A DNA stretch of 64,000 nucleotides from Phialocephala subalpina (taxonomy: Eukaryota > Ascomycota > Leotiomycetes > Helotiales > Mollisiaceae), in NCBI GenBank assembly GCA_900073065.1, contig FJOG01000018.1:1128044-1192043 (forward strand), read 5' to 3'. The notes beneath the pieces were generated by a model, which saw nothing but the letters and a program-made list of their open reading frames with translations, was not told the origin of the DNA and made no database searches. Of this stretch, positions 1 to 12,471 are shown piece by piece (the stretch's first letter is position 1; each line of letters starts with the position of its first letter). Position numbers and translations under genes: made by a program.

Positions 1-723
1 AGTCATACCAGGTCTGATTACACAATTGTACTCACAATCATGCATGTGTCCAGGTTCAAAAATTCTTCGGCGTTGTCACGACATTCGGCTACTTGCCTAA
101 CGCATTACGGACTAACCCCGTCGCTGTTTCCAGTTTCCGACTTTCGATCTGAACCACGCAAAACCTTTGCTTTCTTCTTCTTTCAACAACTGTCATCCAC
201 AAAACTCAGGACGCTTCCATCCACAACTCCTGAACAATCCATCAACTTCTACACAAGAACAACAGTTCTGATATCCATTCAGAACAACCCCAGAATCACC
301 TCTCGAGCACTCGCCACCCCACCTACTGGCCAGTCATCCACGACAGCCACTCTGCAAAGGAAGCCTTCTTCCACGAACCCATCAACAAAGACATCGTCAA
401 GTCAAAGATACATCTGCGTTATATGTATCTCACACCCAAAGCCAACGACCTCAGACACCAGCCGCCTCTCGAGCTGCAACCATTTCGCATACCGCGGAAG
501 CCTTGTAGCCCCTACTTCAGTAGCAACGGCTAAGACCACCCGCCTTCGACGAATGTCGCGTTAACAAGAACCCAAAGATCTATCATCTCCTTCAGTGCTC
601 TTCTCGCTCTTCCCAACGTCTTCTGCATGTCATATGTCGAATCATCTGGTCGCATAGTCGTCGAAATCCTGCCCTGAACCATACACCAGCAAATTTGAAG
701 TCACCCCCGAGCTACCCGCAACC
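1..723. other. 5' flanking region of the eIF5 gene
   Basis: No gene is supported here. The tract before the eIF5 start is C- and CT-rich (for example around 170-240 and 570-620), as is usual for leaders of strongly expressed fungal genes, and a near-Kozak ACC precedes the ATG at 724. A 174-codon open frame at 40-564 has low-complexity Ser/Thr/Pro composition expected from CT-rich DNA and was not accepted. Confidence 0.5.
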
Positions 724-2058
724 ATGGCTACCATCAATATTCGCAGCGATGTGAAGGATCCCTTCTACCGCTACAAGATGGAGAGACTCCAGTCCAAGAT
801 TGAAGGCAAGGGCAACGGTATCAAGACGGTCATTGTCAACCTCAGCAGCGTCGCAGCTTCTCTCGCCCGTCCTGGGGCTTATGTTATCAAATACTTCGGC
901 TTCGAACTCGGAGCTCAGACCAACACCAACCCCGCAGACGACCGCTGGATCATCAACGGTGCCCACGAGGCCTCCAAGCTTCAAGACTATCTCGATGGCT
1001 TCATCAACAAGTTCGTTCTCTGCAAGAAATGCAAGAACCCCGAGACCGATGTGGTGATCAAGGATGGACATATCGTGCTTGATTGCAAGGCTTGTGGTCA
1101 GCGCTCCGATGTCGACCTTCGCCTCAAGCTCAGTGGCTTCATCTTGAAAAATCAGCCGAAGAAGGGAAAGAAGGACAAGTCCGAGAAGAAGGCTGCTCGT
1201 AAAGCCAAGCAGAACGGCAGCGCCAATGCAGAGAACGGCAACAATAGCCCAGAAGACGATGGCTCCGAGAATGGATCCAACGAGAATGGCGTCGACGACG
1301 TTGCTATCGAGGCAGGCAGTGATGATGAACTCACTCGTCGCATCAAGGCTGGTGCTGAAGAGCTTGATGAACCCGCCGAGGTTAAGGATGATGAGTGGAC
1401 TGTCGACATGTCTGCTGAGGCCGTCAAGGCTCGTCAACAGCAACTTCCTGACGACTTGAAGCAAAAGCTAGTGCTCGGTGGCGATGAGGACGACGAGGAC
1501 GGAGAGGGCGGTGGCAACTCGACCTACGATCAACTGGGCACCTGGATCACCACAGAGGCAGAGGAGAAGGGTGGTGTCGACAAAGTCGATGATGTCGCCA
1601 TCTACCTGAAGGCGAAGGAGCTCGGTATTGAGACCAAACACCGTACTCTTGTTGTCTTGGTCCAGACAATCTTTGACGACAATATCGCCAAGCAGATCCC
1701 TAAGCGTGCTTCCATGCTCAAGAACGTAAGTGCTCTACTCATGTTGGTCTACATGAAGCCCTCCTAACGCAATGAATAGTTGATCACCTCCGAGAAGCAT
1801 CAAAAGGCCCTCCTTGGTGGCGTCGAACGATTCATCGGTCTTCGCGGTCAAGAAGACGCCACTTTCTATGATCAGACCTCCAAGATCCTCCTCGTTCTCT
1901 ACAACGAAGATATCCTTCCCGAGGACGTTATCACTAAATGGGGTGCCAAGGCTAGCAAGAAATATGTCGATTTGCCTATCAGCAAGAAGGTTCGCAAGTC
2001 TGCCCAGACTTTCTTGACCTGGCTTGCCGAGGCCGAGAGCGACGAGGACTCGGATTGA
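724..2058 (+). CDS. TIF5: eukaryotic translation initiation factor 5 (eIF5)
   Basis: eIF5 is the GTPase-activating protein of eIF2 in the 43S preinitiation complex. Two exons, 724-1725 and 1780-2058, are joined by a 54-bp intron (GTAAGT donor, CTAAC branch site at 1764, TAG acceptor), giving 426 aa, the usual length. The N-terminus contains DPFYRYKM with the arginine finger at residue 16, equivalent to Arg15 of yeast. A four-cysteine zinc finger follows (CKKC...CKAC, about residues 100-125), then a Lys/Asn/acidic linker, then the C-terminal W2/HEAT domain ending in the acidic tail ESDEDSD that binds eIF2-beta and eIF3c in the family. The next gene converges on it. Intact and confidently identified. 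Confidence 0.97.
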
Positions 2059-2421
2059 TCTAGTTGTAGCTTTTGGATCTTATCTGTTTTTCAACAGACT
2101 TTGATCCTATAAGGCAGAAAGGGTTGAGGGAGTTGTACACATCCACTAGGTGGCTGATTGGGGTCTTTTCGGAGGGCTCATGTTGGCATTTTTGGGGTTG
2201 GGTGCATCCTTAGATCACTTGCTGTACTTAGATTGCCTTGCTTTCGTCGTTGTCGTTGTGTTTGTGCTACTTTACTCTCGACTCTTTCTCATTGGGCTCG
2301 CAAAAGTCTCGTGCTTATCGTAATATTTGCAAATGCATGCATTTCCACTCCGATCTATTCTTGATGTGAATGTGATGTGATACTAGAATTATGCTCTCCC
2401 ATTTTCCTCTATGCCACTCCT
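2059..2421. other. convergent 3' intergenic region (eIF5 / TTI1)
   Basis: This interval of 363 bp lies between two stop codons on opposite strands and should hold both 3' UTRs and terminators. It has T-rich stretches (TGTTTTTCAACAG near 2086, tttcgtcg near 2240). A short open frame at 2158-2364 has no recognisable product. No other structure was seen. Confidence 0.4.
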
Positions 2422-5400
2422 TCATGTGATAACGGTAGAATTTAGACTAACAAATTGATACCCCTCCATAACCGGCACCTCCAATCTCTCATTCCTTCCC
2501 TCCCTCTGCAAAAACAACCACACCGCATCCCCATTAACCACTTCGAACACACTCCTCACATCCTCCCTGTCCCCCACCAAATCCCCAAGCACCTCCAAAA
2601 CCTCATCAAACGCCTCTTCATCAATCCTCACGTACCCCACTATCGCAACCAACAATCTGACAACCGCTTCCCAAACCTGATGATTCTGACTGTAGATTCC
2701 TCTCCCTCCCTTCCCTTTCTTCTCTTTCCCTACCTCCACTTTCACATCCCTCGCTAGCTTCATTATGGTATTCCATTCATCCTGAATCCTCGTCGCCAAA
2801 AAATCTCCAGCTCCTTGGCACACTTTAACGAGGGCGTCGCAGGCAGCGATCTTTACAAAAGTCTCCGGATCGTAAAGTCGGGATATGAGAACAGGCCAGA
2901 GATCATTGATTAATGGTAAGAAGGAATTTTCGTCTTGGTAGAGAGAGGTAGAGGAAGTGGTTAGTAAGGAGAGGAGTTTTGATCGTAAGAGGGGAGAGGG
3001 GGAGGTGAGGTAGTGTTGACTGAGGCGGGCGATGGAGGTTAGCATTTTGTACGTTTTTGTTGGGGTGACGGGGGCGAGTTCTTGTGGTGGTGGTGGTTCT
3101 TCTTCGGAGTTTGGGTCGAAGTCGTCGGAGTCGGTGTCTTTGGGATTATTGGCGGCTTCGGCTTCATCTAGGAGTGTTTTGGCTGATTTCCAGGGGGTTT
3201 TGGGGAAGTCTTCGTGTGGGAGGTCATCGTCAGTTTTGGGTGGGGGTTTGAGGAGCTTGAGAATGTCGTCTATCGTGACGGGCTCAGGTGCCTTCTTCTG
3301 GTGATCGATGGTAGGAGTGTTGGTGATTTGGAGTTTGTTTGATTTCGAGCCTACGGAGACGATTTCTCCTAGGACGGAGAACAGAACGTCGACAAGACGA
3401 TGGTAGCCGTGGAAGTTGTCCAGTGCTGCGAAGATAGATTCCACGACATCGTCCAGGTACAGCAGTAATGACGGACCTGTGAGACGGATCATCATGACAA
3501 GCACTTGAGGAGCCTGTGGCGATATGTCGAAGGTATTAAGTCTGAGCGAGATGGCGTTTACCATATAATCCACGTTGTCCACGATGAGCTCGCTCGCATT
3601 CTTGTAGCTACACGAATTCGAGATGATGTTGAGAGAAGTAATGGCGTGTTCTCGTAATTGAGAGTTTGATGAGCCCAAAAGCTGTGCAACGGGGTATAGA
3701 GTGTCCACTAGCTCTGTCTTGAAATCTTCTTTCATGCGCTGGGCAGTACCAGCCATGACTTCCAGAGCGATTGATTGCATTCGCCAGTCAGATGTTCTCT
3801 CATCACTGTTCATGAGGATAGAGATTGAGTACTGGAACAACTCCTGGTTCGCAGCTTCTTGCTCGTCAGACAGCGTGAGGGCTGACTCAAAAAAGTCATC
3901 AAAATCCTTATTCTTTGATGCCGTAGACATTAAGATCTGCGATGAGAGCCAGTAGGCCGAAATCAGACTGGGTCCAGAAGCACTTCGCGCGTATTCGAGC
4001 ATCTCGGTTGCCATATTAATCTGCGACTCTCTTGTTCCAAGGTTACCAAGTAGTGCTGTAAGCTGATTTCTGATCTTTAACTGGCTTTGTTCAGCTAGTA
4101 CTACGGGCTTGAAAGCCAGAGAAGAGGAATTTTCGGCAGCCAAGGTCATTGCAGACTGACTGTTCAAGTCGAAGTCTTCTTCTTGCAGAGCCTTCGCCGG
4201 AGAAGCTTCCAGAGTGACAGTGATGCTGTCTCGTAATGAATTGCCAAGAGCATCTTCTAGAATAGATGACTCTATGTTCAGTCCGCCAAGTATTTCGTGA
4301 GCTTTAGAGAGCTGGCCAAGAGCAGTAAGCTTCGCGGGCTCATCATTCGACTGCATCACTCTTGGTAGACTAGTAACCCAATTGTAGATAGTGTTCTTGA
4401 TCAAGTCACTCAGATCCGGATGTATGGATGCTAGATCTACAAGGGACGTGGCCTGGTGACTCATGTTGTCCTCGGCATCAATTCCCATCAAGGTCATGCA
4501 AGTCTCTACGAGCATGCCAGCAGATTCAGCTAGCGTGTCATGACACTCGTCTAGAATGTTGATGCAAAGTCGATTGAGAGATTTGCGTACTTCCACGGAC
4601 TCGTGGTTTCGAAGCCTGATGACATTCGAGAGTGCTAACTTGATCTGGGCAGTTGTAGCCTTGAGCCATGAGATAGTCAAGGTCTTTTGCTCGGCACCTT
4701 TAGCAACCCCCGCATCTGACGAATTGGTATCTTTTCTGATATTTCGAGTCCGAATGTCACTTAAAAGAGAAAGGAGAACATGGCCCAAAACTTCCAATGC
4801 CTTGATCAGAGTCTTTCGAGACCTTCGTATAGCTGTTCCAGGAACAAGACACTTCGTGAGGCCAGAAATGGTTCCTGGCAGAAATGTTGATAGAGCATCC
4901 AGATCCTTGATGGAAGACCAAATAGCATCCAAAGCTTGCAGAGCTTGAAGATGCACGTCCATGGTCGGTCCATCTGTTACTCCATCTAGAATGACTGTTG
5001 TGCAGTGTCCCAACGCAGGTATGGTTCCAGACTCGATAAGGGCGGCGGGTCCTCCTGGTGTTACAGCCAGATCGCGAAATAAAGCTGCCAGAGATCCGTA
5101 TGCCTCGAGCATCAGCTCTTCAGGAGCTTGTGGCGCTTCCTTCCCAGGCACTCCGCCAGCGACGAACGTAAGTAGTATCAGAAGCTGTTTGCCAAGGTCC
5201 AGGGAAATAGTCCGCGTCCATCCGTACTCCAGCAATATCCTCACGCACTTTATCGTCAGCTCTGAGAGCCTGTCTGTGTATTTCTGCTTTCTTCGTAGGA
5301 TCTGGGAGAGAGGGAAGAAGACATATTCGGCCAATTTGTCGTCGAATATGCCGTCGGTTCGCCGGCATTTTACTTCAAGTACAGACAATAGCTGAGTAAC

Positions 5401-5578
5401 TGATTGTACTATCACTTTATGGCTACTGGAACCGCCATCGTCTCGAAGGACGAGCTGGGAGAGTTCTACGCATCTGGGCTTGAGCTGTGAATGATTAGCA
5501 GCTGCGGCAAGGTCTGGAGCATTGGAAGCTTACCCCCTGGAAGAGGTCATTTCTCGCGGAGTGAGCCCCACTATCCAT
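2422..5578 (-). CDS. TTI1: TEL2-interacting protein 1 (TTI1), HEAT-repeat protein
   Basis: TTI1 is the large scaffold of the TTT complex (TEL2-TTI1-TTI2), which works with HSP90 to fold PI3K-like kinases such as TOR, ATM and ATR. A 15-codon first exon (5578-5534, starting MDSGAHSARNDLFQG) is joined in frame through a 49-bp intron (5533-5485, GTAAGC...CAG) to a long exon ending at 2422, giving 1035 aa. The product is almost wholly alpha-helical with repeated Leu-rich HEAT-like units. The N-terminal LKPRCVELSQL block is typical of fungal TTI1. A Pro/Glu-rich acidic loop (DFDPNSEEEPPPPQE) occurs in the C-terminal third, followed by a helical region with conserved Asp-Pro-Glu-Thr. No lesion in 3.1 kb of coding sequence. 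The family call rests on overall architecture. Confidence 0.85.
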
Positions 5579-6488
5579 CGTGAATGGCGGACGAGTAACA
5601 TGCTATGGGATCTTGACTTGAGCTCTATAGAGTCGACCGTTCTCAGGGATGGCGAGGCTGAGATGTCGGCCTTGCGGGCCCGTGCACGTGACCGCACTAC
5701 AGCAGAGTCTCGATGCGCCTGGCAAATCTGGAAGCCGCTTCCAGCTCATATCAGCGACAGCCAGACTCGGTGCATTTCATTTTTAGGTCCAGATGATCCC
5801 TGCATCAAACATGCTTGATCTTCTACTGGAAAGAATACCAACAGCAGTCTCGATTGGCGGCGTCCCCAGCTAGAGGGACACGTGTGAGTTGTGTCACATA
5901 CCTCCTGCACTGATATGAAAGATGGCGCGAAAGGCTCTGAAAGAAGCATCATGGCTTGCTGACCCTTGTCGATAAGAAAGGAGTCCATATTGCACTTGCA
6001 TTCAGCTCTCGAAGCTGATCTATCCGTTTCTCTATGACGGGTACAGATCCAAGGAGATCCCCTCTGAAGCAGGCCGGAGTGAGAGCTCCAGGTACTACTA
6101 TAGTTATCGTTATTGCTGTTGTATTCCACCTGCAGAGGATTTGGTTTTCAAGTCTATGTTTGGCCCAGCCTGATCCAATGTTCAATCTCTGCAACATCTG
6201 CCTGCAGGGAATATCTGGGGCCGAAAATGCTGCATGCACACGGGCCTATCAGAGATTTGTCCACCCGCCTTCTTTGCTCGATCAAGGTTGTAATCTTCAG
6301 CTGCAGAACGAGGGTGCAATAAGTCAACCTGGATGCAAGGCCCCATTGGGTGTGTGGCTTGCCGATACACTACCCCCAGCTGGAGAGAGAATCATTGCCA
6401 TTTTGTCCGCTTGATATCTAGTTGTTGTTTCTTCAAGCGTTGAACGAGTGTTGTTAGACAACTCATTGATTGCAAATTCAAAGACACG
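5579..6488. other. intergenic region, TTI1 promoter side
   Basis: About 0.9 kb between divergent genes (TTI1 on the minus strand, the membrane protein on the plus strand). Several 60-130 codon open frames on both strands overlap one another and resemble no family. A cacgtg E-box core lies near 5693 and a second one near 5879. No RNA gene or repeat was seen. Confidence 0.35.
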
Positions 6489-8545
6489 ATGCCGTACTGC
6501 GGCGGTACAGTTAACTGTACAAATTTGAATGCTACTCTGACTATTACAGTACTCCCAGATATTGTGGGAGTAGGTGTAAGTAGAACAGACTCGCTTGTGT
6601 TAAATAATCTGACCATGAACAGATTCTTGTATCATTTCTTGTTACATGCGGGGCCGTGTTCTTGATTATGCTTCTTGGATATTTCAAAGACACTTTGCCA
6701 GGTGACAATTTAACATGGGCAGATTGGGCATTTCTCAGCCGTTGGCACTGGTGCAAAGCCTGCCGACTGCGCTTCGGTGCTAAGTCTAGTACCTCGACTC
6801 TTGACCGTCAATGCATACACATGGACCCCTTCGTTGATCATCGGCGCCGCAAAAGCCTGGAAAAGATTGTTCTCACCCTGAGTGACCAACAACTTGTCAC
6901 TGGACCAGCTATGATTGTTGCCGCCTTAGTAAGCTTATTTCCATATCAAATTGCTGTCTTTGTTTGTAGGGGCTCCGAAGCTTAGAGCGGTCTTGGGAGC
7001 TGAGACATTTCGTTTGCATCCAGGCTCTTGAGACAGCTCTCAACTCCGGAGTTCTCTCCCACCAAATAACCTTTTACAGTGCTAATTCGTTGGGCAGGTT
7101 CAACACTGTCAACTGAGCTGTTACGAGTTCCAAGTCGTTTCCAGCGTAGCATATCTTGCCGCAACTACGCATCTAACGACCTTGACCATACTTCGCCAGT
7201 ACTTCAGAGAGAACAAGAGAGCCAGAGATCTGCGAGCTATTGGGATGAGCTTGAATCTGGTGTTGCTTTCATACTGCCTTGTCATTTCGACTGCATCGTA
7301 TGGAGTGGACGGCTCTGCCAGTGTGCAATGTATCATGAGCAACCTTCCATCGACTGGCGCAAATGCATTTATAGCGATAGCATTTCTCGCTGTCAACTAT
7401 GCCCAGAGCTTTGCCCAATTATACAACCAGAACACACCTCCTCTCAAGAACTGGCTTCGGAAATATTGCTGTACTTCTCCACGCGGCCCGCACTTGGATG
7501 AAGATGGTTTTGAACGATGGTATGAACACGAAATCATTCAATCTATATCTCGGCCGGGGAGTAGCGCCAGGCGAGAATTCTACTGGATGCGTGCGGTACC
7601 TCTCGGTCAAGCAAGCTTGAAGGAGAGACTTCGCCTCTCTTTAGCCACTTTTATTGCCCTCGTCGCCGACTACCAAGACGGATTTCTCTCCGAAATTCCA
7701 GAGCTTCTGATGAGCGCGTCCTATGGTGTTACACAAGTTGTTCAGAGTCGGCAAAGTAGACCGCGAATATCAAATTCAGAAAATGTAGTCGATTTCGGCC
7801 AGATAGTTCCTTTGTTAATGCTTCTGCTCCCAATCATGACTGCCATAGATACCTACAATGAATCTCACCCAGGTACGTGAAGCAGTCATATTTGACATTG
7901 ACATCTGACAAGTCCAGATGGCATTCTCCCCAATCACATTCAGGTATTTGCAGTCATTCTATCAATTGTCTAGCTACTAATATCTCGCAGGGAAGGCTCG
8001 AGCATCTGGGACCTGGGTTGAAGACTCAAATACAGAACATCCCAGGCCCTGCATTCGAAGCTGGAACTCAGCTCTCGAAGAGAAAATGGCATTCAATTCC
8101 TAGGTACGCGCCTGCTGGCTGTAAAACCATCGCTTCTGGACTTGCTGTCCTGGATGATGCGCCTCGCTCCATCGCTCTCGATCCCAACATCCTATCTCCC
8201 TACTCGCGAAAAGATGTTCAGATATCTCTAGATCTGATGTTCTGGATCAACGTTACATTTTCCGTTGCAACTGGCGCCCTGCTGTGGACCAGTGGACTTG
8301 CGGGCTTGCCTTGGACGATCTTTCAGGGGTTCACACTCAGCATACAAGGCGTTGGTTATGGTAAATGGGCCTGGGAGTCATTCGTGAAGGCACGATCACT
8401 CAAGCACGAGCACGACGAGCCCGAAATCCACTGGGAGCGTGAGTATTGGATGGCTCATGCAGCGGGAACTCGAGCACCCCCTCCTTCGATTCACGAAGAT
8501 CGTCCTCCTAGACATAGGTTCGAGCTAGGCGACGATTGGTATTGA
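6489..8545 (+). CDS. fungal multi-pass membrane protein, unknown function
   Basis: Five exons give a 582-aa open frame: 6489-6575, 6623-6928, 7098-7872, 7918-7943 and 7991-8545, with introns of 47, 169, 45 and 47 bp, all GT-AG. The start MPYCGGTVNC precedes a predicted TM segment (ILVSFLVTCGAVFLIMLLGY). Further hydrophobic segments lie around LVTGPAMIVAAL, YEFQVVSSVAYLA, LNLVLLSYCLVI, VPLLMLLLPIM, FWINVTFSVATGALLW and LPWTIFQGFTL. The block LSDQQLVTGPA followed by the QxxxxxYxFQVV and THLTTLTILR signatures recurs in a large family of uncharacterised Pezizomycotina membrane proteins, as I recall it. The tail (HRFELGDDWY) is hydrophilic. Splicing was chosen to keep these blocks in frame. The gene looks intact; its role is unknown. 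Confidence 0.75.
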
Positions 8546-9498
8546 TGTGTGACCCAGCAAGTTCGATCGTGCCATATGCCTTTTTCTAGAATATTTCCGG
8601 ATTTCGGGGTCACAGTTCAGGGTGGTGTCAAGCTTGGCCGATCTGTGAAATTCGGGAAGGGATGATGAAGTCTACGCTGCTCTCACGTCTCGAGTCAGGC
8701 AAGCGGCGCGAGAGGATCATCGGTGAAGTGAAAAACTTAACCGACGGAGCACGAGATGGGGAATCAAATGCGAAGGAAAGACCACCGGTACCCAAAAGAT
8801 TGCTCACTTCTAAGGAAAGCACGAAGCATGAGGATGGAGGCATTGTTTGGAATGGCTGCATGCTGACAACGAGCTTGTCGCGATGAAGCAACTTCCAAGA
8901 AAAAGTGTAGATATCATACGATTCGAGAAGCTCACAGCAAGGATGAACTAGATATTTTGATCGCGACCTGGAGTCCGAAGATGCGAAATAGTGAGGTTGA
9001 AGGAATCAGGATCATAGGCGAAGTCATGAGGGCAGTTCATGAAGTCACCCTCCAAGCGAGGCCAAAGTTATTTATATCGCGAAGGTATAAATAACAACAT
9101 TTACGTGCGTGATCAGTCTTAAAAATAGGGCTTGAAATTGCGACTTGCAACAAACGCATCACGATAATTTTGAAGGAGCCTCACCTCTTCCTATTTTTTT
9201 AAGACGCTTCAATCCGCACACCTGGATCTCGAAATCGCATTCAGTACAAAGCACAACATCCAAGTACCTCCGTACCTAGAAGCTCAGCCCTTTTTGCAAG
9301 CATCCCTTTCAACCAATCAAAAGGATCCGAACTGCCAAGACGAACCACTCATGATCTGTGAGTCCAAAGTTAATTGAATATGCAAGAAAATGCTCAAGTG
9401 CGCAAGGAAAGATACTGTCCTGAAGTTCAGAGTGAGGATACCTCCGTCACGAACCACAAGAGGCGAGGTCTTCCAGAACAACTGCCGATCTCCAGCAT
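8546..9498. other. intergenic region with two short inverted repeats
   Basis: No gene was found. Two hairpin-capable repeats stand out: GTTATTTATA / TATAAATAAC around 9067-9096, and GTCTTAAAAATAGG near 9117 against its near-complement CCTATTTTTTTAAGAC near 9190-9205, which encloses about 60 bp. Both may be worn remnants of small elements beside the larger element that follows. Confidence 0.35.
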
Positions 9499-10118
9499 GA
9501 CGGCGCACCATAGCGGCCAAAAGTATCAGTGGCCATTTTCTACGAACGCCGCATTTAAACTTAATTTATTTACTTTATAAACCTATGAAAAATTATCGCA
9601 AAATAAAAACATAGCATTATTTAAAAGCTTTATTTAATACTTTTCAAATAGTGCCCTAAAATAAGATTTATATTTGTAGTTTTATTATTATTATAAATTA
9701 AAAATAAAGTTAAACGCGAGTTTAAAAGATAAGTAGGGCCGCATTTTGAGTACTAAAGTCACACTATAGACTTTTTAAATTAATCCCTACAGTACTAGCA
9801 CTAGCACTAGAACTACGGTTCGCTAAAGGAATAGAGTGCAGTGCGCTATTGCAGTTTGTAGTATACATTAAAGCATTACCTCGTTAAAGTGTAATAATTG
9901 CGGCATATACTCTCATGTACTATAGCACAGGCTGAGATAATGCGCTGAAGCATAGAGCACTAGAGGCATGCGGAGCGCTGTAATGCGCTAGGTTATAGGG
10001 CATAGTGCGCTATAATTTTAGGATATATACGCTGTAATATTCCCTAAGGAGTGGAGTGTGAGTATCAAAAGTTGAGAAAAATCGGCACTGATACTTTTGG
10101 CCGCTATGGTGCGCCGTT
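9499..10118. mobile_element. 620-bp MITE-like element with 32-bp perfect terminal inverted repeats
   Basis: The sequence beginning ACGGCGCACCATAGCGGCCA at 9500 is repeated in inverse orientation for 32 bp without a mismatch, ending at 10117. Just outside lies a candidate 5-bp target-site duplication AGCAT at 9494-9498 and 10119-10123, if one imperfect terminal base (9499, 10118) belongs to the element. The interior is strongly AT-rich on the left (9540-9720) and rich in repeated GCGCTA/TGCGCT motifs on the right (9840-10020). It has no coding capacity, so it would be non-autonomous. The superfamily is not clear from a 5-bp duplication. It sits about 130-160 bp upstream of the P450 coding start. 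Confidence 0.85.
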
Positions 10119-10274
10119 AGCATTTCATTGGGCCTGCTTGCGATGGCGAGGTCTTAAAGTGCGCACCTAGCCATCATGTGACATAAGCCAAGCATCATTT
10201 CCAATCTTGTTTGCGACCTCAGGACTGATTCTTTACTTCATTTTCATGATTAGAGTTGGAACTCAATTTACAAT

Positions 10275-12009
10275 ATGGATGATTTCTTGTCTCATCCAAC
10301 TTTCCTTCTGTTCGTTGCTGCTGTGGTCGTTGGGTTGTGGCGCTTCTCAACTATCTTCACGTCACCCCCGAGCCGATGCATTCCCGAGAGTTGGACCCGA
10401 GCAGAGTGCATCTGACAACAAGCGATTCTTGAGTGAGAGCTTGCAGATGATTGAGGAAGGATACTCCAAAGTCAGTTCCATGAGACCCTTAACTCACTTC
10501 CGACAGTGAAAACTGAAAATTACTCAGTACAAAGATGGAAGTTACAAATTGTGGACCATCGATATGGATCGCTTAATCATCTCTCATAAATTCATGAGCG
10601 AGATCAATAAGTTGCCAAGATCAAGTGTGAGATTGACAACGAGTGAGAGGTATGCGTATACTGGGATGGATATCTGTGAAGAGTCGAATCTTCAGTATGA
10701 AGTTTGTGCAGGGCCGTTGACGAGAAATATTGGTATGTTTCTCATCTCTTGAGGCTTCCAAGTTCTTTCTTGGGAGTCATGTTTGCGAGAGAAGCTAACA
10801 GCATCCTCCGTAGGCCCACTTGGTCGAACAGCATACGATGAGATTGTCTTTGCTTTGAATGAGAAACTCAAAACAGTACCAAAATACAACGGTATGTTGC
10901 TCTCAGCCATCCTGAGACCAGCCATTGACAGATGTTATAGACTCATACTCAATACCCCTCTTCATCTCCCTCATCGACCTCGTGACCAGTTCCACAGCTC
11001 GCGTTTCGTCGGTCCTGATCTATGCCGCAACGCAGAATGGCTCTCTACAGCAACTGGCTACACAATGGACGTCCAAAAAGCCTCCGAAGAACTCCTCACC
11101 TACCCCTCCCTCGTCCGACCAATCGTCGTCAACCTCCTGAAATCCTATAAGCAACTTCGTTCCCGCTTTTCCGTCGCCAGCCGACTCCTTCTCCCCGAAT
11201 TCGAAAAACGAAACCGAGCCAAGAATCAGAATGAGAAAGGAGAGTATCAGGATATGCTCCAGTGGCTTGTAGACTCTGCTCAAGGACGAGATGCGGAGCC
11301 GGAGAAATTGGTGAGAAGAATGCTGTTTTTGAATATGGCTGCTATTAATACAACTGCTATTACGGCGACGAATGTGTTTTTGGATCTTTGTGCGAGGCCG
11401 GAATGTATGGAAATGCTGAGGGAGGAGATTTTGCGGGGTTTGAAGGAGGATGGTGGGATTAAGAGTTCAACGTTGCCGAAGTTGAAGAAGTTGGATAGTT
11501 TTATGAGGGAGTCGAGGAGGTTAAATACTATGGGTTTCTGTAAGTGATTTGAGGGTTGAGGGAAACTATAGCTGACATTAATTTTCTTAGTGACCTTTCA
11601 ACGCCGCCTCACTGTCCCATTCACTCTCTCCAACGGCACCACCCTCCCCAAGGATTCATACCTAAGCATGGCTTACTACCCCTTCACTCGAGATGAATCT
11701 TACTACCCCTCACCCCTCACCTTCGACCCTCTCCGCTTCTACAACCTCCGACAGAAAGAAGGCGAAGAAGACAAGCATCAGTTCGGTTCCGTTGAAGCCA
11801 GTGAGCCGTTATGGACATTCGGCAAATTCGCATGTCCAGGGCGGCACTGGGCAACAGCCCAGATCAAATTGTTGGTTATGGTCTTATTGCTGGAGTTCGA
11901 GATTTCGTATCCGGAAGGACAGACCGAGAGGCCGGAGAACAAGATTATTGGGAATAAATGTATGCCGAGCATGACGCAGAAGATTGTTTTGAAGCGGAGG
12001 GCGTCGTGA
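10275..12009 (+). CDS. cytochrome P450 monooxygenase with two apparent frameshifts
   Basis: The product is a fungal membrane-anchored P450, about 500 aa if repaired. Exons lie roughly at 10275-10470, 10528-10732, 10814-10891, 10932-11539 and 11591-12009, with introns of 57, 81, 40 and 51 bp. Visible signatures are an I-helix segment AAINTTAITATNVF, the K-helix FMRESRR (ExxR), FDPLRF, and the haem loop FGKFACPGRHWA with the cysteine ligand. Two breaks are evident. The anchor MDDFLSHPTFLLFVAAVVVG is one base out of frame with the following PRADAFPRVGPEQS at a run of five C near 10370. DLVTSSTARV is one base out of frame with FVGPDLCRN at TTT near 11000. An alternative ATG at 10246 avoids the first break but gives a less P450-like N-terminus. 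Decayed gene or assembly errors; the catalytic half is intact. Substrate unknown. Confidence 0.8.
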
Positions 12010-12471
12010 GAGAGGAAATAATGAATTCTCCCTACCGCAACTTTAAGGAAGGTTATAGACTTGCTTGCCTTGCTTGAAATGAAAATTTCTGGGCACTGGC
12101 CGGATGGCCTAGGCAGGTGAGACTTAGGGTCTCCTTGAGTGGATTGTTATATATATAAATGGAGGAAACCTCGAAGCAGGGAACTCCTCGAACGTGAAAG
12201 CTTTCGACTTCCGCAAGTCTCGTATGAGATCACCCAATTTGGCACCTTGCCCAAACGAGAGCACCCTTGATGGGAGTGCACATACTATAGGAAATGACCG
12301 AAATCTGTTTTCTGGACACTAGTTGAGCGTTCTGTTAGAGTGTTGTTTTGAACTTTGCACACATTGCATGATGCAGCTTCAAAATCCTGCCCATCCAAGA
12401 TATAAACTCCCCGGCGCCATGCGTTTTGTTATCAGTCATACCTGTTATACATTTTTCCATTCTGCATTCCC
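12010..12471. other. convergent 3' intergenic region (P450 / PEX8)
   Basis: The 462 bp between two stop codons on opposite strands hold no supported gene. An AT run ttatatatataaatgg lies near 12147-12162. A 69-codon open frame at 12323-12532 overlaps the PEX8 end and was rejected. Confidence 0.35.

Noticed and set aside
40..564. 174-codon open frame at the window start
   Set aside because: Ser/Thr/Pro-rich composition follows from CT-rich leader DNA; no family features and it precedes the eIF5 promoter.
712..1464. 250-codon antisense frame over eIF5
   Set aside because: Mirror of the biased codons of eIF5 on the opposite strand; no motif.
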